Below are positions 43,857 through 55,939 of a DNA stretch of 64,000 nt, piece by piece. Origin of the DNA: Sabethes cyaneus (taxonomy: Eukaryota > Arthropoda > Insecta > Diptera > Culicidae); NCBI RefSeq assembly GCF_943734655.1, contig NC_071355.1, forward strand, positions 32,989,964 through 33,053,963, in the 5' to 3' direction. Made by a program: the position numbers and the translations under genes. The notes under the pieces were generated by a model. The model had not been told where the DNA came from. It worked only from the letters and a program-made list of their open reading frames with translations, and ran no database searches. Numbering within the stretch: the first letter of the stretch is position 1; each line of letters starts with the position of its first letter.

Positions 43857-44751
43857 TGAGTAATTCTCGCTGAAACGGGGCCACTACTGACAAGAGGTGC
43901 TCAAAAAATTGAATTTTGAGCAAAGCTTAAGATCTATATCATGTGATATTTCATAAATTTGCCCTAAACAACTAACAAATGGCTCGCTTCTGTAAAGAAG
44001 AAGAACAGGACTTCCAAGTGGAGTAAAATTTTTTTTTGGCGGCCATATGGCATGCAGCTTGGATTTGGTCGCCATATTGGATCTTATCAAAAGATCGCCG
44101 TTTTCATCATGAGCCCCCCAACCGATTTTGATTTCAAGACCATCACTGGAAAACTGAGAAAATGCTATAAGGAACATTCATTAAAATACATGTGTAGTGG
44201 CATTAAATAAACGAAACAATTAATAACAATTCTTTTTTTTTCACTTCGTTTATAAGTTCTATCTCTCCTCTTTACAAAACCGTGTTGTTTGTAGTTTATT
44301 TCATAACAAATTTTGGAAATATCACAATAATTGTATGAAAATTGTGGACCTTGCTACAAATACCTGGTTGTTTTATTCAGTAAATGCCATTGCACACCTA
44401 ATTTTATAAATGTTTCTTGAAACTGTTTTTTCTCAACTTTCCAATGATGGTCTTAAAATGAAAATTGGTTGGAGGGCTCATGGTGAAAACGATGATTTTT
44501 TGATAAAATCCAATATGACGACCACATCCAAGATGGCCGCCAAAAAAATTTTTACTCCATTTGAAAGTCCTGTTCTTCTTCTTCTTTACAGAACCGGACC
44601 ATTTGTTAGTTGTTTTATGGCAAGTTTATGAAATATCACATGATTTAGATCTCAAGGTTTGCTCAAAATTCAACTTTTTTTGAAACTGTTAGTTTTAATA
44701 TCGGAATATCACGTGTCAGTAGTGGCCCCGTTTCGGTGAGAATTACTCTTA
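43857..44751. repeat. large fold-back element, arms of about 330 bp
   Basis: gagtaattctcgctgaaacg at 43857 faces cggtgagaattactct ending at 44751. The arms match in many blocks: gccactactgaca/tgtcagtagtggc, atatcatgtgatatttcata/tatgaaatatcacatgat, actaacaaatgg/ccatttgttagt, agaagaacaggact/agtcctgttcttct, ggcggccat/atggccgcc, gagccccccaaccg/ggttggagggctc. About 210 bp of AT-rich DNA separates them. The arms have diverged, so the element is old. No transposase; the superfamily is unknown. Confidence 0.7.
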
Positions 44752-45292
44752 ACAAATAACTTTAATCAAACAAAACATAAAATAAGCAACGCAATTTCAC
44801 TTTACCATGTCAGTAGGAAATGTTTTCTAGATAATAGGGGAGGGGCAGCCCCCCAGAACCCATTTCTATTCAGGTGAAAGCATTATCATAGGTTTGCTGA
44901 CTAGTAAGGATTATCCATTAGTTAAGTCTGAACGAGCGACAGCGAATAAGGACAGCATGCACCCAACGTTTGTGCAGGTTAAAGGCTGTGAATATTTTCG
45001 GACGAATTTGACGTGCGGCCATTCGTAGGTAATCCTCTGTCGGAATAATAAAATAACTTTGTAGAACTTAATCGGAGTATCTTAATGGACTGTCCTGTAT
45101 GTTATTCAACATCGCTATTGAAGCGACTTACTGACAAATCTTCCATATGATTGTGAGGAACGTGCTGCTCGAGCCAAAGATGCTGATACCTGATACTGAC
45201 ACCCAATTACCCGGGAAGCTGTCAACCGACTGCGATATTTTCTCTCTATGCCGGTTATACGCTACCGGCTACGACCCAATTAATGTGTCATT

Positions 45293-45512
45293 AACATCCA
45301 ATTGGCCTCGAGGTAAGACGCTGGTCTAATAAGCCAGTCGTCGTATGTTAGAATCTCGGCTGGGAGAGGCTGTTAGAATCAATAGGATCGTAGTACTGAC
45401 CCCGCACTGTCCTGTATTCTAACAGCTGGTTGCGAAGTCTGTCGTATAAAAACAGAAGGTCAAATTTCGATAACGGAATTAGCACCCAGGCTTTGCTTTG
45501 CTTTTTAACACA
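45293..45512 (+). mobile_element. tRNA-derived SINE
   Basis: TGGCCTCGAGGTAAG-like A box at the start and TATGTTAGAATCTCG (B box with C-to-A change, consensus GTTCGAATC) about 45 bases later, then ctggtctaataagccagt in the tRNA-like head. A body with gtcctgtattctaacagctg and agaaggtcaaatttcgataa follows, ending in ctttgctttgcttttt. The layout is that of mosquito tRNA SINEs. The hAT-like element inserted ten bases after its end. Confidence 0.68.
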
Positions 45513-45521
45513 CACTACACA

Positions 45522-47327
45522 CAGCCACGTAGCCAGGGGGATGCCCTGGGGGCCTTGGCCCCCCGAAAAATTTTGGATTAAATTTTAAAAAAAAATTTCA
45601 ATGCAGAATAACAATACACCAAGCTAAAACTGTAGCACAAGCATATTCCGGATGAGTGCGCCTTTGAATAACAATGTAACTGACGACGTTTTGTATATCT
45701 CCTAGTCCTCGAAAATTCTCAACTATGTAGCTTTTCGTTTTATTTGGCATTCGGCATTGACAAAGGCGACGAAATAAGGACATCGAATGGAGACTGGAAC
45801 TGCAAATCGCGTTGGTGGCGATAGGATGCTGCTCGATCAGTTAGAACCCCGAAAGTTTGGCATCGTGGCACTGCAGGAGATCTGTCGCAAAGGTGAGAAG
45901 GTGTGGAGGATCCGTGGCGACAAAGCCCAACTTTTCCAGAGCGGTAGAGCGACCAACGAGCTGGGAACGGGCTTCGTATTGTTGGGCAAAATGCAGGATC
46001 GCGTAATGCACTGGAAAGCGGTCAACGAGAGGATGCGCGTGTTGAGGATAAAAGGCCGTTTCTTCAACTACACCATCATAAACGTATATTGTTCACACGA
46101 AGACGACGAGAAGGAAGCGTTCTATGCGCAGCTGGAGGCAACGTACGACAGCTGCTCACGACAGGACATCAAGACTGTCATCGGGAATGCAAAGACCGGT
46201 GATCGGGCCCCACAGCCTGCACATCGACACGAACGACAACGGCCAGCGATGCAACAGCCCTCCTCAGTTAAACATTCGGCAGCTAACCAACCCGCCAGTT
46301 GCTGTAAACTACGCGCGCGTGCCGGATGAAGCTCTGCCTTCTTCTGTGGGGCTAGATGCTTCGACCTTCGAAAACGGATGGAGCATGATATGCTCTGCTG
46401 TCAACGAGGCCGCAACCGCGGTGCTAGGAGTGGAAACCTCGAGTGCACGAAAAGATTAGTTTGACGGGGAATGTCAACAAGCGATAGAGAGGAAAAAAGA
46501 GCTTAGAAAAACTGTCTAAGCATATCCACGAGAGAGAATTTGGCCAAGTATCGACGAGGGCGGAATGAGTTGACCATGATCCTTAGGAAGAAGCGCCAGA
46601 AGGAGGACAGAGATCGTGAGGAGCTGGAACAACTATTCCGGGCTAATGACACGTGCAAGATTTACACAAAGGTGAACCACACTCATAAGGACTACACACC
46701 TAAACTTGACATGTGTAGGGACGAGGGAGGGGATCTAATCACAAACGAGCGCGAGGTGGTCGACAGGTGGAAGAAGTATTTTGATGAGCACCTCAATATA
46801 TAGCGATATAGCAATAGGAGACGCAACGGAAGTTAACCTCGGAGTGCCTACAAACGACAACTGCGTGCCGGCTCCCGATGTCGAAGAGATTCGACGAGAA
46901 ATTCGTCAGCTGAAGAATAGGACTACCGACCAGATTAGCTTTGTGCGGCGTATGCTCCTTGATCAAAGCGTCTTGCGGAGGGAAAAGTAGGCTCGATGCG
47001 AGAGTGCCAGAAGCTATGCAGTCTTTAAAAATCCTGCAAAACATTCTTCTCAACAGCAAACTAATTAGCAGAAATCCTATTATATGCAAACTTTTGAAAA
47101 CCATTAGAAAGTTACTTGTGTTACATGAATACTTAGTTAAATAAATAAATCAATGAATTTGAAAGAAAATTCTTTAACATAAGCATTAAATATATTGCTT
47201 AAACAAATGGTTTTCTGCATAATAACTTGTCCTCCCTCCAGAGGCGAGTGAACCTCTTAGCTTTAAAACTTCTCTAATAACAAAATGGCTTGGCCCCCCC
47301 CAAACGAAAATCCTGGCTACGTCACTG
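45522..47327. mobile_element. hAT-like TIR element (8-bp TSD) carrying an RTE fragment
   Basis: ACTACACA at 45514-45521 and 47328-47335 is a perfect 8-bp target duplication. The ends CAGCCACGTAGCCAGG and, inverted, CAGTGACGTAGCCAGG form a 16-bp TIR with two mismatches, followed on both sides by a G-run/C-run zone (ggccccccgaaaa and its inverse) of about 50 bp. An 8-bp duplication fits hAT or P. No transposase is present; the interior is an RTE relic. Confidence 0.75.
45755..47000 (+). pseudogene. RTE-type LINE relic (copy G) inside the TIR element
   Basis: Endonuclease: VALQEICRKGEKVW, ATNELGTGFVLLGKM, RVLRIKGRFFNYTIINVYCSHEDDEKEAFYAQLE. A deletion then removes the catalytic end. Linker: AKYRRGRNELTMILRKKRQKEDRDREELEQLFRAND, then KLDMCRDEGGDLITNEREVVDRWKKYFDEHL, and NDNCVPAPDVEEIRREIRQLKN at the start of RT. 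RT proper is missing. It is the same subfamily as the 3172 copy. The C-terminal piece at 47925-48150 lies outside the TIR element and is separate. Confidence 0.8.
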
Positions 47328-47335
47328 ACTACACA

Positions 47336-47924
47336 TTGCAGGCAAATCTATTGATATGCTATAAATACCAGGATGCCACATCTTCCCCCTACAGAAAATG
47401 AAGACCATATCGTGTTTTTTTTTGTCGGAAGATTTGACCACTGCGACCATTATTTTGATCTATTGTGGTATACTTCTTCTTTTGTCTAGGTATTAGTTGC
47501 CGACATAACACTATTGATGGAAGTGTTTGTCATTGTCAATTCATACCTCTTCTCTCAGTCCGGCATTGAACTTCTTATGAAGTTTATTACCTGGTTGGGA
47601 CCATATCGTGTTATTGATACACAGTATCATTGACAGCGGTACACAGCACTCACCTTTAACACGCGGGAACCATGGCCTTTTGCTGTTTTAACCTTAATAT
47701 ATATATTAGCCATGTGCTTAATTTTAAAATGCGTTGACCTTGGCCCTCTCGCCGGCTTAACTTTAACACGAACTGGCCATGGGCTTTTCTCGGCTCAATC
47801 TAAATACATTTTCCCGAAAAATAACCATCAAAGATAAGAATTATTGTAACAGTCAAGTAGAAAATAATGTTAAAACTCCAACATTTATTGTCAGAAAAGA
47901 CAACCATACCCCGAAATCTGGAAT
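47336..47924. other. no gene recognised
   Basis: Non-coding. 47640-47800 repeats a ggccatgg/ccttggcc-like phrase three times (accatggccttttgctg, accttggccctctcgccgg, actggccatgggcttttct) within a taacttt context: a small degenerate direct repeat of about 65 bp period. Confidence 0.4.
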
Positions 47925-48150
47925 CTCTGGTCACCGCCGACAATATTACGAGTAAGAAGATTCAACGGCGCATTCAAGCTGGAGGTCGTGCCTACTTTTC
48001 CCTCCGTAAGGCGCTTCGATAAAGGAGCATACGCCGCATACAAACGGATAGCGGAGAGTGGCGTAGGCGTATGAACCACGAGTTACAATTCAGTGGGCTG
48101 GCCACGTCGCAAGGATACCGGAAGACCGTGCAACGAAATCCGTTCACCAC
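47925..48150 (+). pseudogene. RTE-type LINE fragment (C-terminal)
   Basis: LVTADNITSKKIQRRIQAGGRAYFSLRKALR, then a shifted frame with SGEWRRRMNHELQ and AGHVARIPE-like remains. The segment LIRPVVLYG is deleted. Confidence 0.7.
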
Positions 48151-51100
48151 GTCTTAAGCGTTCGATCCATATCTTAAGCACAACAAGCAAGAGAGAACAC
48201 TAATAAAATTTGATGCTAGATGATAACAACCAACTGTACCGTCATTAGTACTATCATAATTATGTTCTAATAATTAACTTTTATCTGTTGTTCATTTTAA
48301 TCTTGGAATAATTCCTTCACTGTTAGTAGAGCGAGCTATTAAACGTATAATTAAAAACGTACTCCGAATTTTCCAACTTGCAGACCCATCGTGTTTCTCT
48401 TGTAAGAGAAAAAAAATTAAATCATAATGCGAACCAACGACTACCAGTCCTACGATGTAAAGCGGGAAAATACCCACTTTCGCTTAGAATTGTCCACTTT
48501 CGCTTGGCTTACCGTAATGCTCGCTCACACTGGCTCAGTGTCTCAATCTAGAGTACATATTTGCCTGTGTGCCACTAACTGCTTATGCTGTAGCTATGCT
48601 ACGAGACGACACACAAGTTCGCCGTTCCACATCGTTCGTTCGCTTCACATCGTTTCAGTTTTAGTTTAGGGTGAAAATTAGGTCTCTTCTGGCTGGTAAC
48701 CTTTCACACCTGTTCGGCGCAAAAACAAACGGATGGCGGGGAGGACAGCGTAACTGTAAATTTACTGAAGAATTGTTAAACAAATTAACCCGGATTCTTT
48801 GAGGATTCCCACATTCAAGACCGAATATTATCAAAGCAGGGCGTAGATAGATGGTTAAAACTTTGGGAAAACTGCGAATATCACCCCCGCTAAGGTTGAT
48901 TAAATTCAATCTGTTTTCATTATTATCGCAGATACGTCAGTTTGTAATTAGACTCCCAGCTGATTGGATACCACAGCACAGGTGAAGCACAGTCCGTCGG
49001 ACGCTTTTGGTTGTTTTCTCATCACAGATTGTGGCAGAGGCTAAAGGATAATGATTGTGCATTCTCCCGTTGAGCTCAGAATTACAAACATTGCGGGCGC
49101 ACATGGAGGATGACATGTCAACGAACACAAAACAATGACGTGATGACAACAGAGAAAACCCTCCGTCTAATGGCGCTGCTTGAATACAGATGGTTCCGTT
49201 GTCTAGGTCAGTGGGTAGCTGCTATTCTTGTGTCCCTCCCTGCGCTCAAAAGGGGAAAGTTCCTCCACATGAGGACGAAACTGAAATGAGCGTTACCTAC
49301 TGCGGTTGAAGACAATGGAAATGGAACAGTTTCACTGAAAATGAGCGACTGAAAACAATTACTCCTCACCCAGCATTTTCATAAACGGTGCCTTTTCTGT
49401 TGTCAACAGTAAACAAAATTTACCAAATAGAATGTAGGTTGCAATTCACGGAATCATCTCCATCTGTTCAAAGTTGATGGAGACGCTTTGTAGTGCACGA
49501 GCAATATAAACGGAATAAATTAGCCAAATTTCAAAATGGAAAACAATCCCAATAATACGTAATATTTCAAATTGAGGTAAATTATTATTACAATTTCTCG
49601 TTTTTCTAGATGGTTGCTTGCGAGAGATGTCAATAAAATGAAAGATAACGGGCCAACTTCTACCATACATATCTGGCTGCTGGATCAAGCCTATTTCTTT
49701 TCCAATTTGCCTGGATAGCTAAATATTCATTCAAACCTACTACGGTTTTAAAATTGATTGAAAACATCGTATGCCGCCTCTTCGTTCACTTTTCAGATAT
49801 GAAGAAATACCTACATTGAGTTTGGCCTTTCCTTCATGTTTCTTATGCCGTTTGCAATGTGTGCCAAAAGTCGTAAATCATTGAAACCGTAGGATGTAGA
49901 AATGCCAGAAAACGGCCACTTCATTGGTTTGATTTGGGATTTATTTCAGCCTAAATAAGAACATATAGACTTCTTTGTTGAAAAGATATGTAGTACCTCT
50001 ATTCGCAGATCGGATAAAACACGAGTAGTAGATTGAATCTTGCATGATGAAATTTATTTACAGTTGTGAAATAAACCGGACAACTAGGAGGCTTGTAAAA
50101 CATATTTGAAATAACATTTTTTTCGAGATCATATTTTCATGTTGGTTTTTTGTAATATTTTCAATACTTCTAGACATATTTGGGGATCAGTTTCATATCT
50201 TAGCTTTTAGTAGTTTCTAGTAGTTTACAACGCTTTTAAGTTTATTTCGGGATCATTTGATCTTATTTTGAATTTATATGATTGTATTCTCATTTTTACA
50301 TTTCTGATTTCAAAATGACGTCTTTAACGTTTATATTCAACTTTGTTTTTGTATTGTGAAGTAACGATTTAGTTTTTACCTCTTTCCGAAATGATTATAA
50401 AACAATACAATTAAGGCGACATAAACGACTAAAAATTTAAAAAAAAACATATTTCCCATTTCAGATTTCGATTCTGAAGACTTTTTGGCTTATTTTGATA
50501 CTAATTTTGTAATGATTCAACCACAGGAAGGGGATAAAAAGTGTTCACATACATAAGTATTCCAGTGCGCACTCGGAACAAACTCGTCGTAATAAAACAC
50601 CGCTCCTGTAAAAACATGATTTTCATGTACCTTTCTCTCCAAAACTAGATAGCGTATCGGAACAAAATTTTTTATTTTGTTTTGCAGGCAGAGAAAAGAA
50701 ATTTATAACTTTTGAGTTTTGTAAACGAAACTGAGTCCATACTGGAAAAAAGATAGCAATACCAATGCACTTAAACGCATCCGCGTTATATGAATCAGTT
50801 GCTGGTATTATTAGTTAGTTGATCGTTAAAAAGCATGCATTGAAATGCATTTACATAGCCAGGGCAATCACCAGGTACACTGATGAGAATCCGTCAACGT
50901 TATTTAGGTCTTTTGAGTTGTCCGCATTCGCAATATTCTTAAAAAGCAAGCTCATCGCGTGTTGATGCTATCCAATTCGGTTCCATCTGAACTTGTTTTG
51001 TCATGTCTGCTTGCTTGCTCAAGACTAGCAACCGTCAAGGCACGACAATTTATTCACAGTAACCAGTCCGTTTTTGTACATATTGTCTGTGTTTGGAAAG

Positions 51101-51880
51101 GTGAAAATAATTCCAAACAAAACTACAAATAATCCTACTAACAGAGTAGGCCAAGTAAAGCCTCAAGAAAATTCAGATTACTAATGAAGATTAGACGTTG
51201 ATGTATCCGCACTGGAGGTGGTCCTAAAAAACTATACTCGTTTTTTTATGCTGCAGAATGCTGTTCCTTCCTATCCAGACGCATTCCATCTAATCTGCTT
51301 CCTTAAACCTAGAGTTTCAACTCCGACCATTAAGTCACTGCAAAGTGTAAGGGACCAATCGTTTCTGAATTCTGTCTGGTTTATGGCTCGTTTTTAGACA
51401 CCGTGTACCGTTTCAAAACAAGAATGACGTATTACGCCTGTTAGGTTTCATTTTTATTTTATCACGTACAACGGCAAGCTATGCTTGTATATATTTTGAT
51501 GCAAACGTATCTTATATTATCAAGTTCTGTTTTGTCCGCTAACTTATCCCTGGGTTGCAACAATCGTATCGACGGTAGAATGTCGCGTCATTCTCTTTTA
51601 CTCCCTTGTACCTATATCGGTTCACGAAAAAAAATTCCACAGTAACTAGTTCGTACATACCTGTATTATCTGTGTTTGGGAAATTGAAAAATCTGGAAGA
51701 AATTGTATGCAAAATTTACACCTCATTTATCGTCAGCTTCTACTATTTAGCGGTAATAATAGGATCAGAGCCGTGCCGTGACTTTGTGGTTCCCTTAGCG
51801 TTTCTAAAATCAGTGTTCCTTTCAAGTTTATTATTTTTGATCAGATTTTAAACCACCAACAGGGTTTTGAACCTGCACTA
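48151..51880. other. no gene recognised; two dispersed repeats
   Basis: 50385-50735 is the inverted partner of 40300-40640. 51040-51120 (cacagtaaccagtccg, tattgtctgtgtttgg) and 51640-51700 (cacagtaactagttcg, tattatctgtgtttgg) are direct repeats about 600 bp apart. Short ORFs otherwise. Confidence 0.35.
50385..50735 (-). repeat. dispersed repeat, copy b
   Basis: Reverse-complement match to 40300-40640 in ordered blocks (ggcgacataaacgacta, gatactaattttgtaat, agtattccagtgcgcac, cgtatcggaac, aacttttgagttttgtaaa). The pair lies about 10 kb apart in opposite orientation. Confidence 0.6.
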
Positions 51881-51889
51881 AATTTCAGA

Positions 51890-53606
51890 TCACATTTTTA
51901 TCAGATTTTGTTCCAAATTTTGTAATAAATTTTGGATCAGATTTGGACTAGATTCTGGAGCACATTTCGGATCTCATTTTGATCAGATTTTAGGCCAGAT
52001 TTTGGCCCACAGTCCGGACCAAAACCAGATTTCGGACCTGGATCAAATTCTGGACCTGGACCACATTTTTTAACAGATTTCGAATCAGATTTTGGACCAC
52101 ATTTTTGATCAGATTTTTTAGGCCAGATTTTAAACCTGGAGCAGATTTTTTTTTATCAGTTATTAAAACACCAGTCGGATTTTGGATCAGATTTTGAACC
52201 AGATTCCGAATCTGTACCACGTTTTGGATCTGGACTATATTATGGACCACATTTTTTAATCTACTTTTGTTTCAAATTTTAGAACATATTTGGACTAGAT
52301 TCTGGACCAAATTTTGAACCACATTTTTAATCAGATTTTGGACCCAGATTCTCACCTGATCCAGAACATTTTGAACCTGCATCAGATTCTGGACCAGTTT
52401 TTGACCACATTTTTATCATATTTGCCCCAGATTTTGGACCACATTTTTGATCACACTTTGACCCTCACTTATTTTTGATTCAGATTTGAGATCAGATTCT
52501 GAATCCGAACCATATTTTTACCTGAACCTGATTTTGGAGCTGCATCAGATTTTAGACCAGATTTTGGACCGCATTTTGATCAGATTTGGACCCCATTTTT
52601 GATCAAATTTGGGACCAGATTCCGGAGCTGGACTACATTGTTGACTTTTCCGTGACTCAGGGTCGCATTTTTTACTAGATTTGGAATCAAATTTGGGTCC
52701 AGATTCTGGAATTGAACCGAAATTTAAATCAGTTTTTGGGCCACATTTTGATCCGATTTTAAATTAATAAGCAGATTTTAAAGCTGATTTTAAATCAGAT
52801 TCTGAATCTGGACCGTGTTTTGGACCTAGATTGCGAACCACATTTTTATATCAAATTTTGTTCCAGACTTTGGAATAGATTGGAACTAGATTTTGGACCA
52901 AATTTGGGCCTACATTTTTGATTAGATTTTGGCCGTATGTTAGACCAAATTTGAATTAGATGTTGGACCTCAATAAGATTCTGAACCAGATTTGGAATAA
53001 TATTTTGGACCAAATGTTTGATCAAATATTGGATCAGATTCTGAACCTACACTTAGTTGTTGACCTTACCCCGACTCTGGACCGCATATAAACCAGATTT
53101 TGGGCCACATTTTTTATAAGATTTTAAACCACCAAGCAGATTGTAGATCAGGTTTTGAACCAAATTCTGGACCTGGACCGTATTTTGGACCTGGACTAGA
53201 TTCGGAGCCACATTTTTATCAAATTCTATAACAAATTTTGGAACAGGTTTGAACTAGCTTCTAGACCAGACTTTGGACTACATTTTTGATTAGATTTTGG
53301 TCGAATTTAGGACCAGATTCTGGACCTGAACTAGATGATAGGACCTCAATAAGATTTTGAGCCAGATTTTGCACCACATTTTTATCAAATTTGGACCAGG
53401 TTTCGGATAACCTTTTGAACCAAATTTTTTATCAGATTTCAGGATCAGATGTGGGGCCAGATTTTGAACCACATTTTGGACCACAGTTTTTATCAAATTT
53501 TGGTCCAAATTTTGAATCAGATTTTGGATTAAACTTTTGACAAGTTTCTCAAGCTGGGTTAGATTATAAACTAGATTTTAGACCACATTTTTTATGAGAT
53601 TTTAGA
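51890..53606. repeat. degenerate 12-bp minisatellite, unit near CAGATTTTGGAC
   Basis: Units such as cagattttggac, cacatttttgat, caaatttgggac and cagattctggac follow one another for 1.7 kb, with periodic insertions of ctggac that lengthen some units to 18 bp. It lacks precise higher-order repeats visible by eye. On the minus strand it translates without stops over long stretches into NLVQ/NLIQ-type repeats; these frames are by-products of the repeat. It resumes at 55447 after the TIR element. Confidence 0.9.
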
Positions 53607-53614
53607 CTTGGAGC

Positions 53615-55438
53615 CATTGGCGTAGCTAGGAAATTACCCTGGGTTGGGCCTAGGGAGTGTATTCTAAAAATTTTTCACTATGTATGAAAATAACGATCTA
53701 CCAGTAACTTCCTGAATATTATGTTCCCAGTATGAAAGTTTTATCGATGTAAATTCCCACGCAAAACTTATATAAGTCGTCAACAGCAAAGAAGTTGGCG
53801 GAGTGGCTTGTGCTGTTTCAAACAGTTGTCTCCATTCAACACGATTTTGGGTCACTCATAGTTAATTTTCCAGTCGTCTCAGAAGTCGGAAATCATTTCG
53901 ACCTGGTTAAGCCAACCTGCATTTTGATCCCCCTGTTTTTGGGGCCGGTGGGGTGGTTGAAGAACTATTTTCGTTGCATTGTCGCGCGACATCCTTACCA
54001 CATGTTTGGCCCACCGTAGACTACCGATTTTCCCCAGATGTTTGAAAGGAATCTCTCCAAGTAGTCCCTGTAGCTCGTGATTCATACGCCTCCGCTACTC
54101 TCCATTTTAGTTTCGTCCGCAGCACTCTCGGCGTGCAGCGTCACAGCTTCAAAGCCATGAAGAACTACCGATCTAACTAAGGGTTTTGTACATTGTTAGC
54201 TTGTATACGCCACTGGATCTCCTTACTAGGGTTGTTGTCCACGGTCACCAGCGTTCCCAAATACACGAACTCATCTACCACTTCTAGTTCGTTGCTGGCA
54301 ATGGTTACTGTCCGTAGAAGGCACGCGTTGGTTTCCTTTGAGCCTCTTCCTTTCATATATTTGGTCTTCGACACATTTATTTTTAACCCAATTCTCTTAG
54401 ACTCCGCTTCCAGTCTGGCGTAGGTTGCCACCACCGTCGCAAAGTTCCTGTTTATGATATCAAAATTATCTTCAAACTCTAGGAGGGTCTCGGTGAAAAT
54501 CGTACCTCGTTTCGATACTCGCTCGTCGGATTGCCACCTCAAAAACGATGGTGAACAGCATCCTGCAGGATAAACCATCATCTTGTTTCAACCGTCGTCG
54601 CGTCTCGAGAGTGTCCCCGAAATGCGCATGAAACACAACGCTCGGTCCAATAGCTCGGCCCAGTCGCGTCAGTTTATCCGGAAAATATGCATTGGTCATG
54701 CATTATCTGCCAAAGCTGGTCTCGATCGACTGTTTCGTATGCCGCTTTGGAATCAATAACGATGTGATGCGTGGGCTCGTTGTACGCTTGAGTTTTCTGC
54801 AAGATCTGTCGGATTGTAAAAATATGGTCCGTAGTTGTGCGAGTCCCAATAAAGCGTGCTTGGTAATTTCCAACGAAACCATGTGCTATCGGTGACAGCC
54901 AGTGCAACAGGATCTGGGAGAATTCCTTGTAAGCGGCATTTACCAGCATCGTCGCGATAGTTGCAGCAGTCGAGCCGATCACCCTTTTGATAGATGGGAC
55001 AAACACTCCTTTCATCCATTACTCCGGTAGCTTCTCCGCCTCCCAAATATCGGAAATAATCCAGTGTAGAGGCATTGCCAGCGTTTCTCCGCCATGTTCA
55101 TAAAGTTCTGCCAGTTGACGGTCCTTACCAGCGGTTTTGTTGATCTTCAGCAACCCAATTTCTCGTTTGACTTTTTGAAGATCAGGTGCTGGAATATTAC
55201 TCTCTTCCATGGGCACTCCTAGGTTAACTCCCTTTCCACCTCCTGCAATTTCGCCATTGTGGTGTTCATCGCAACTACAAAGCTGATGACATTCGTTTGG
55301 TTTTGCGCGAGAAAAATAAGGAGGGAAATATTTTTGGGAACATATATACTGAATTTTTTTTCCGGTTTTCAATTTCCAATGGTGATAACTTCTGGAGGGA
55401 GCCTTGTCCTCCAGAAACCCCCTCTAACTACGCTAATG
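53615..55438. mobile_element. hAT-like TIR element carrying an RTE fragment, inserted in the minisatellite
   Basis: Ends CATTGGCGTAGCTAGG and, inverted, CATTAGCGTAGTTAGA resemble those of 45522-47327 (CAGTGACGTAGCCAGG). Flanking CTTGGAGC (53607-53614) and CCTGGAGT (55439-55446) are an 8-bp duplication with two mismatches. The minisatellite is found on both sides. No transposase is visible; the interior is an RTE copy on the minus strand. Confidence 0.68.
53663..55330 (-). pseudogene. RTE-type LINE relic on the minus strand inside the TIR element
   Basis: Reading leftwards from 55330: GVNLGVPMEESNIPAPDLQKVKREIGLLKINKTAGKDRQLAELYEHGGETLA, LDCCNYRDDAGKCRL, GNYQARFIGTRTTTDHIFTIRQILQK, IDSKAAYETVDRDQLWQIM (motif A), RRLKQDDGLSC, LEFEDNFDIINRNF (motif C, FADD replaced by FEDN), SKTKYMKGRGSKE, ELEVVDEFVYLGTLVTVDNN and, near 54060, HELQGLLGEIPFKHLGKIGSLRWAKHVVRMS. 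The endonuclease is absent. Many frameshifts. Confidence 0.8.
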
Positions 55439-55446
55439 CCTGGAGT

Positions 55447-55650
55447 AGATTTTAGACCACATTTTTTATCAGATTTCAAACCAGCAGCCAGATTTTGGAT
55501 CAGTTTTTGAACCAGACTCTGAACCTGGACTATATTGGGGACCACATTTTTATCAAATTTTTTCCAGATTTTAGACAAGATTGTGGACCATACTTTGGAC
55601 CAGAGGTTATCAAACTTTGGATCCAGATTCTAGACTCTAGGCCTTGACCA
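55447..55650. repeat. 12-bp minisatellite, right part
   Basis: The same cagattttggac-type units as 51890-53606 continue after the TIR element (gattttagaccacatttttt, cagattttggatcagttttt). They fade out near 55650. Confidence 0.85.
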
Positions 55651-55939
55651 AAACCTAATTTGGCGCCCCTCGTTGGTTAAATCAGTGTGCCTTCAAAGTT
55701 TATTGTTTTTAGACTTAGACAGTCATACATAATTCGTACAACTCCCTATATCCAGTACTTCGTTACACTTGTACTGAGAACCCAGTAAATTGTGCTCCTA
55801 CGCCAAAATGGACATGGATGAAATATTAACAAAGTATCAAACATAAAATTGACTGCAAATTAAAATTATTTTAGAATAGCAGCATTTGCATATAGCATAA
55901 TAGCATAATTGACAGCGTTATATGTTGAGCTACAGCAAC

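Noticed and set aside
45293..45512. A functional tRNA gene
   Set aside because: The B box is mutated, no cloverleaf could be formed past the head, and a SINE body follows.
51990..53508. Minus-strand NLVQ-repeat ORFs as a repeat protein
   Set aside because: Frames break often, unit length is not constant modulo three, and there is no start, splice or domain context; the DNA minisatellite explains them.
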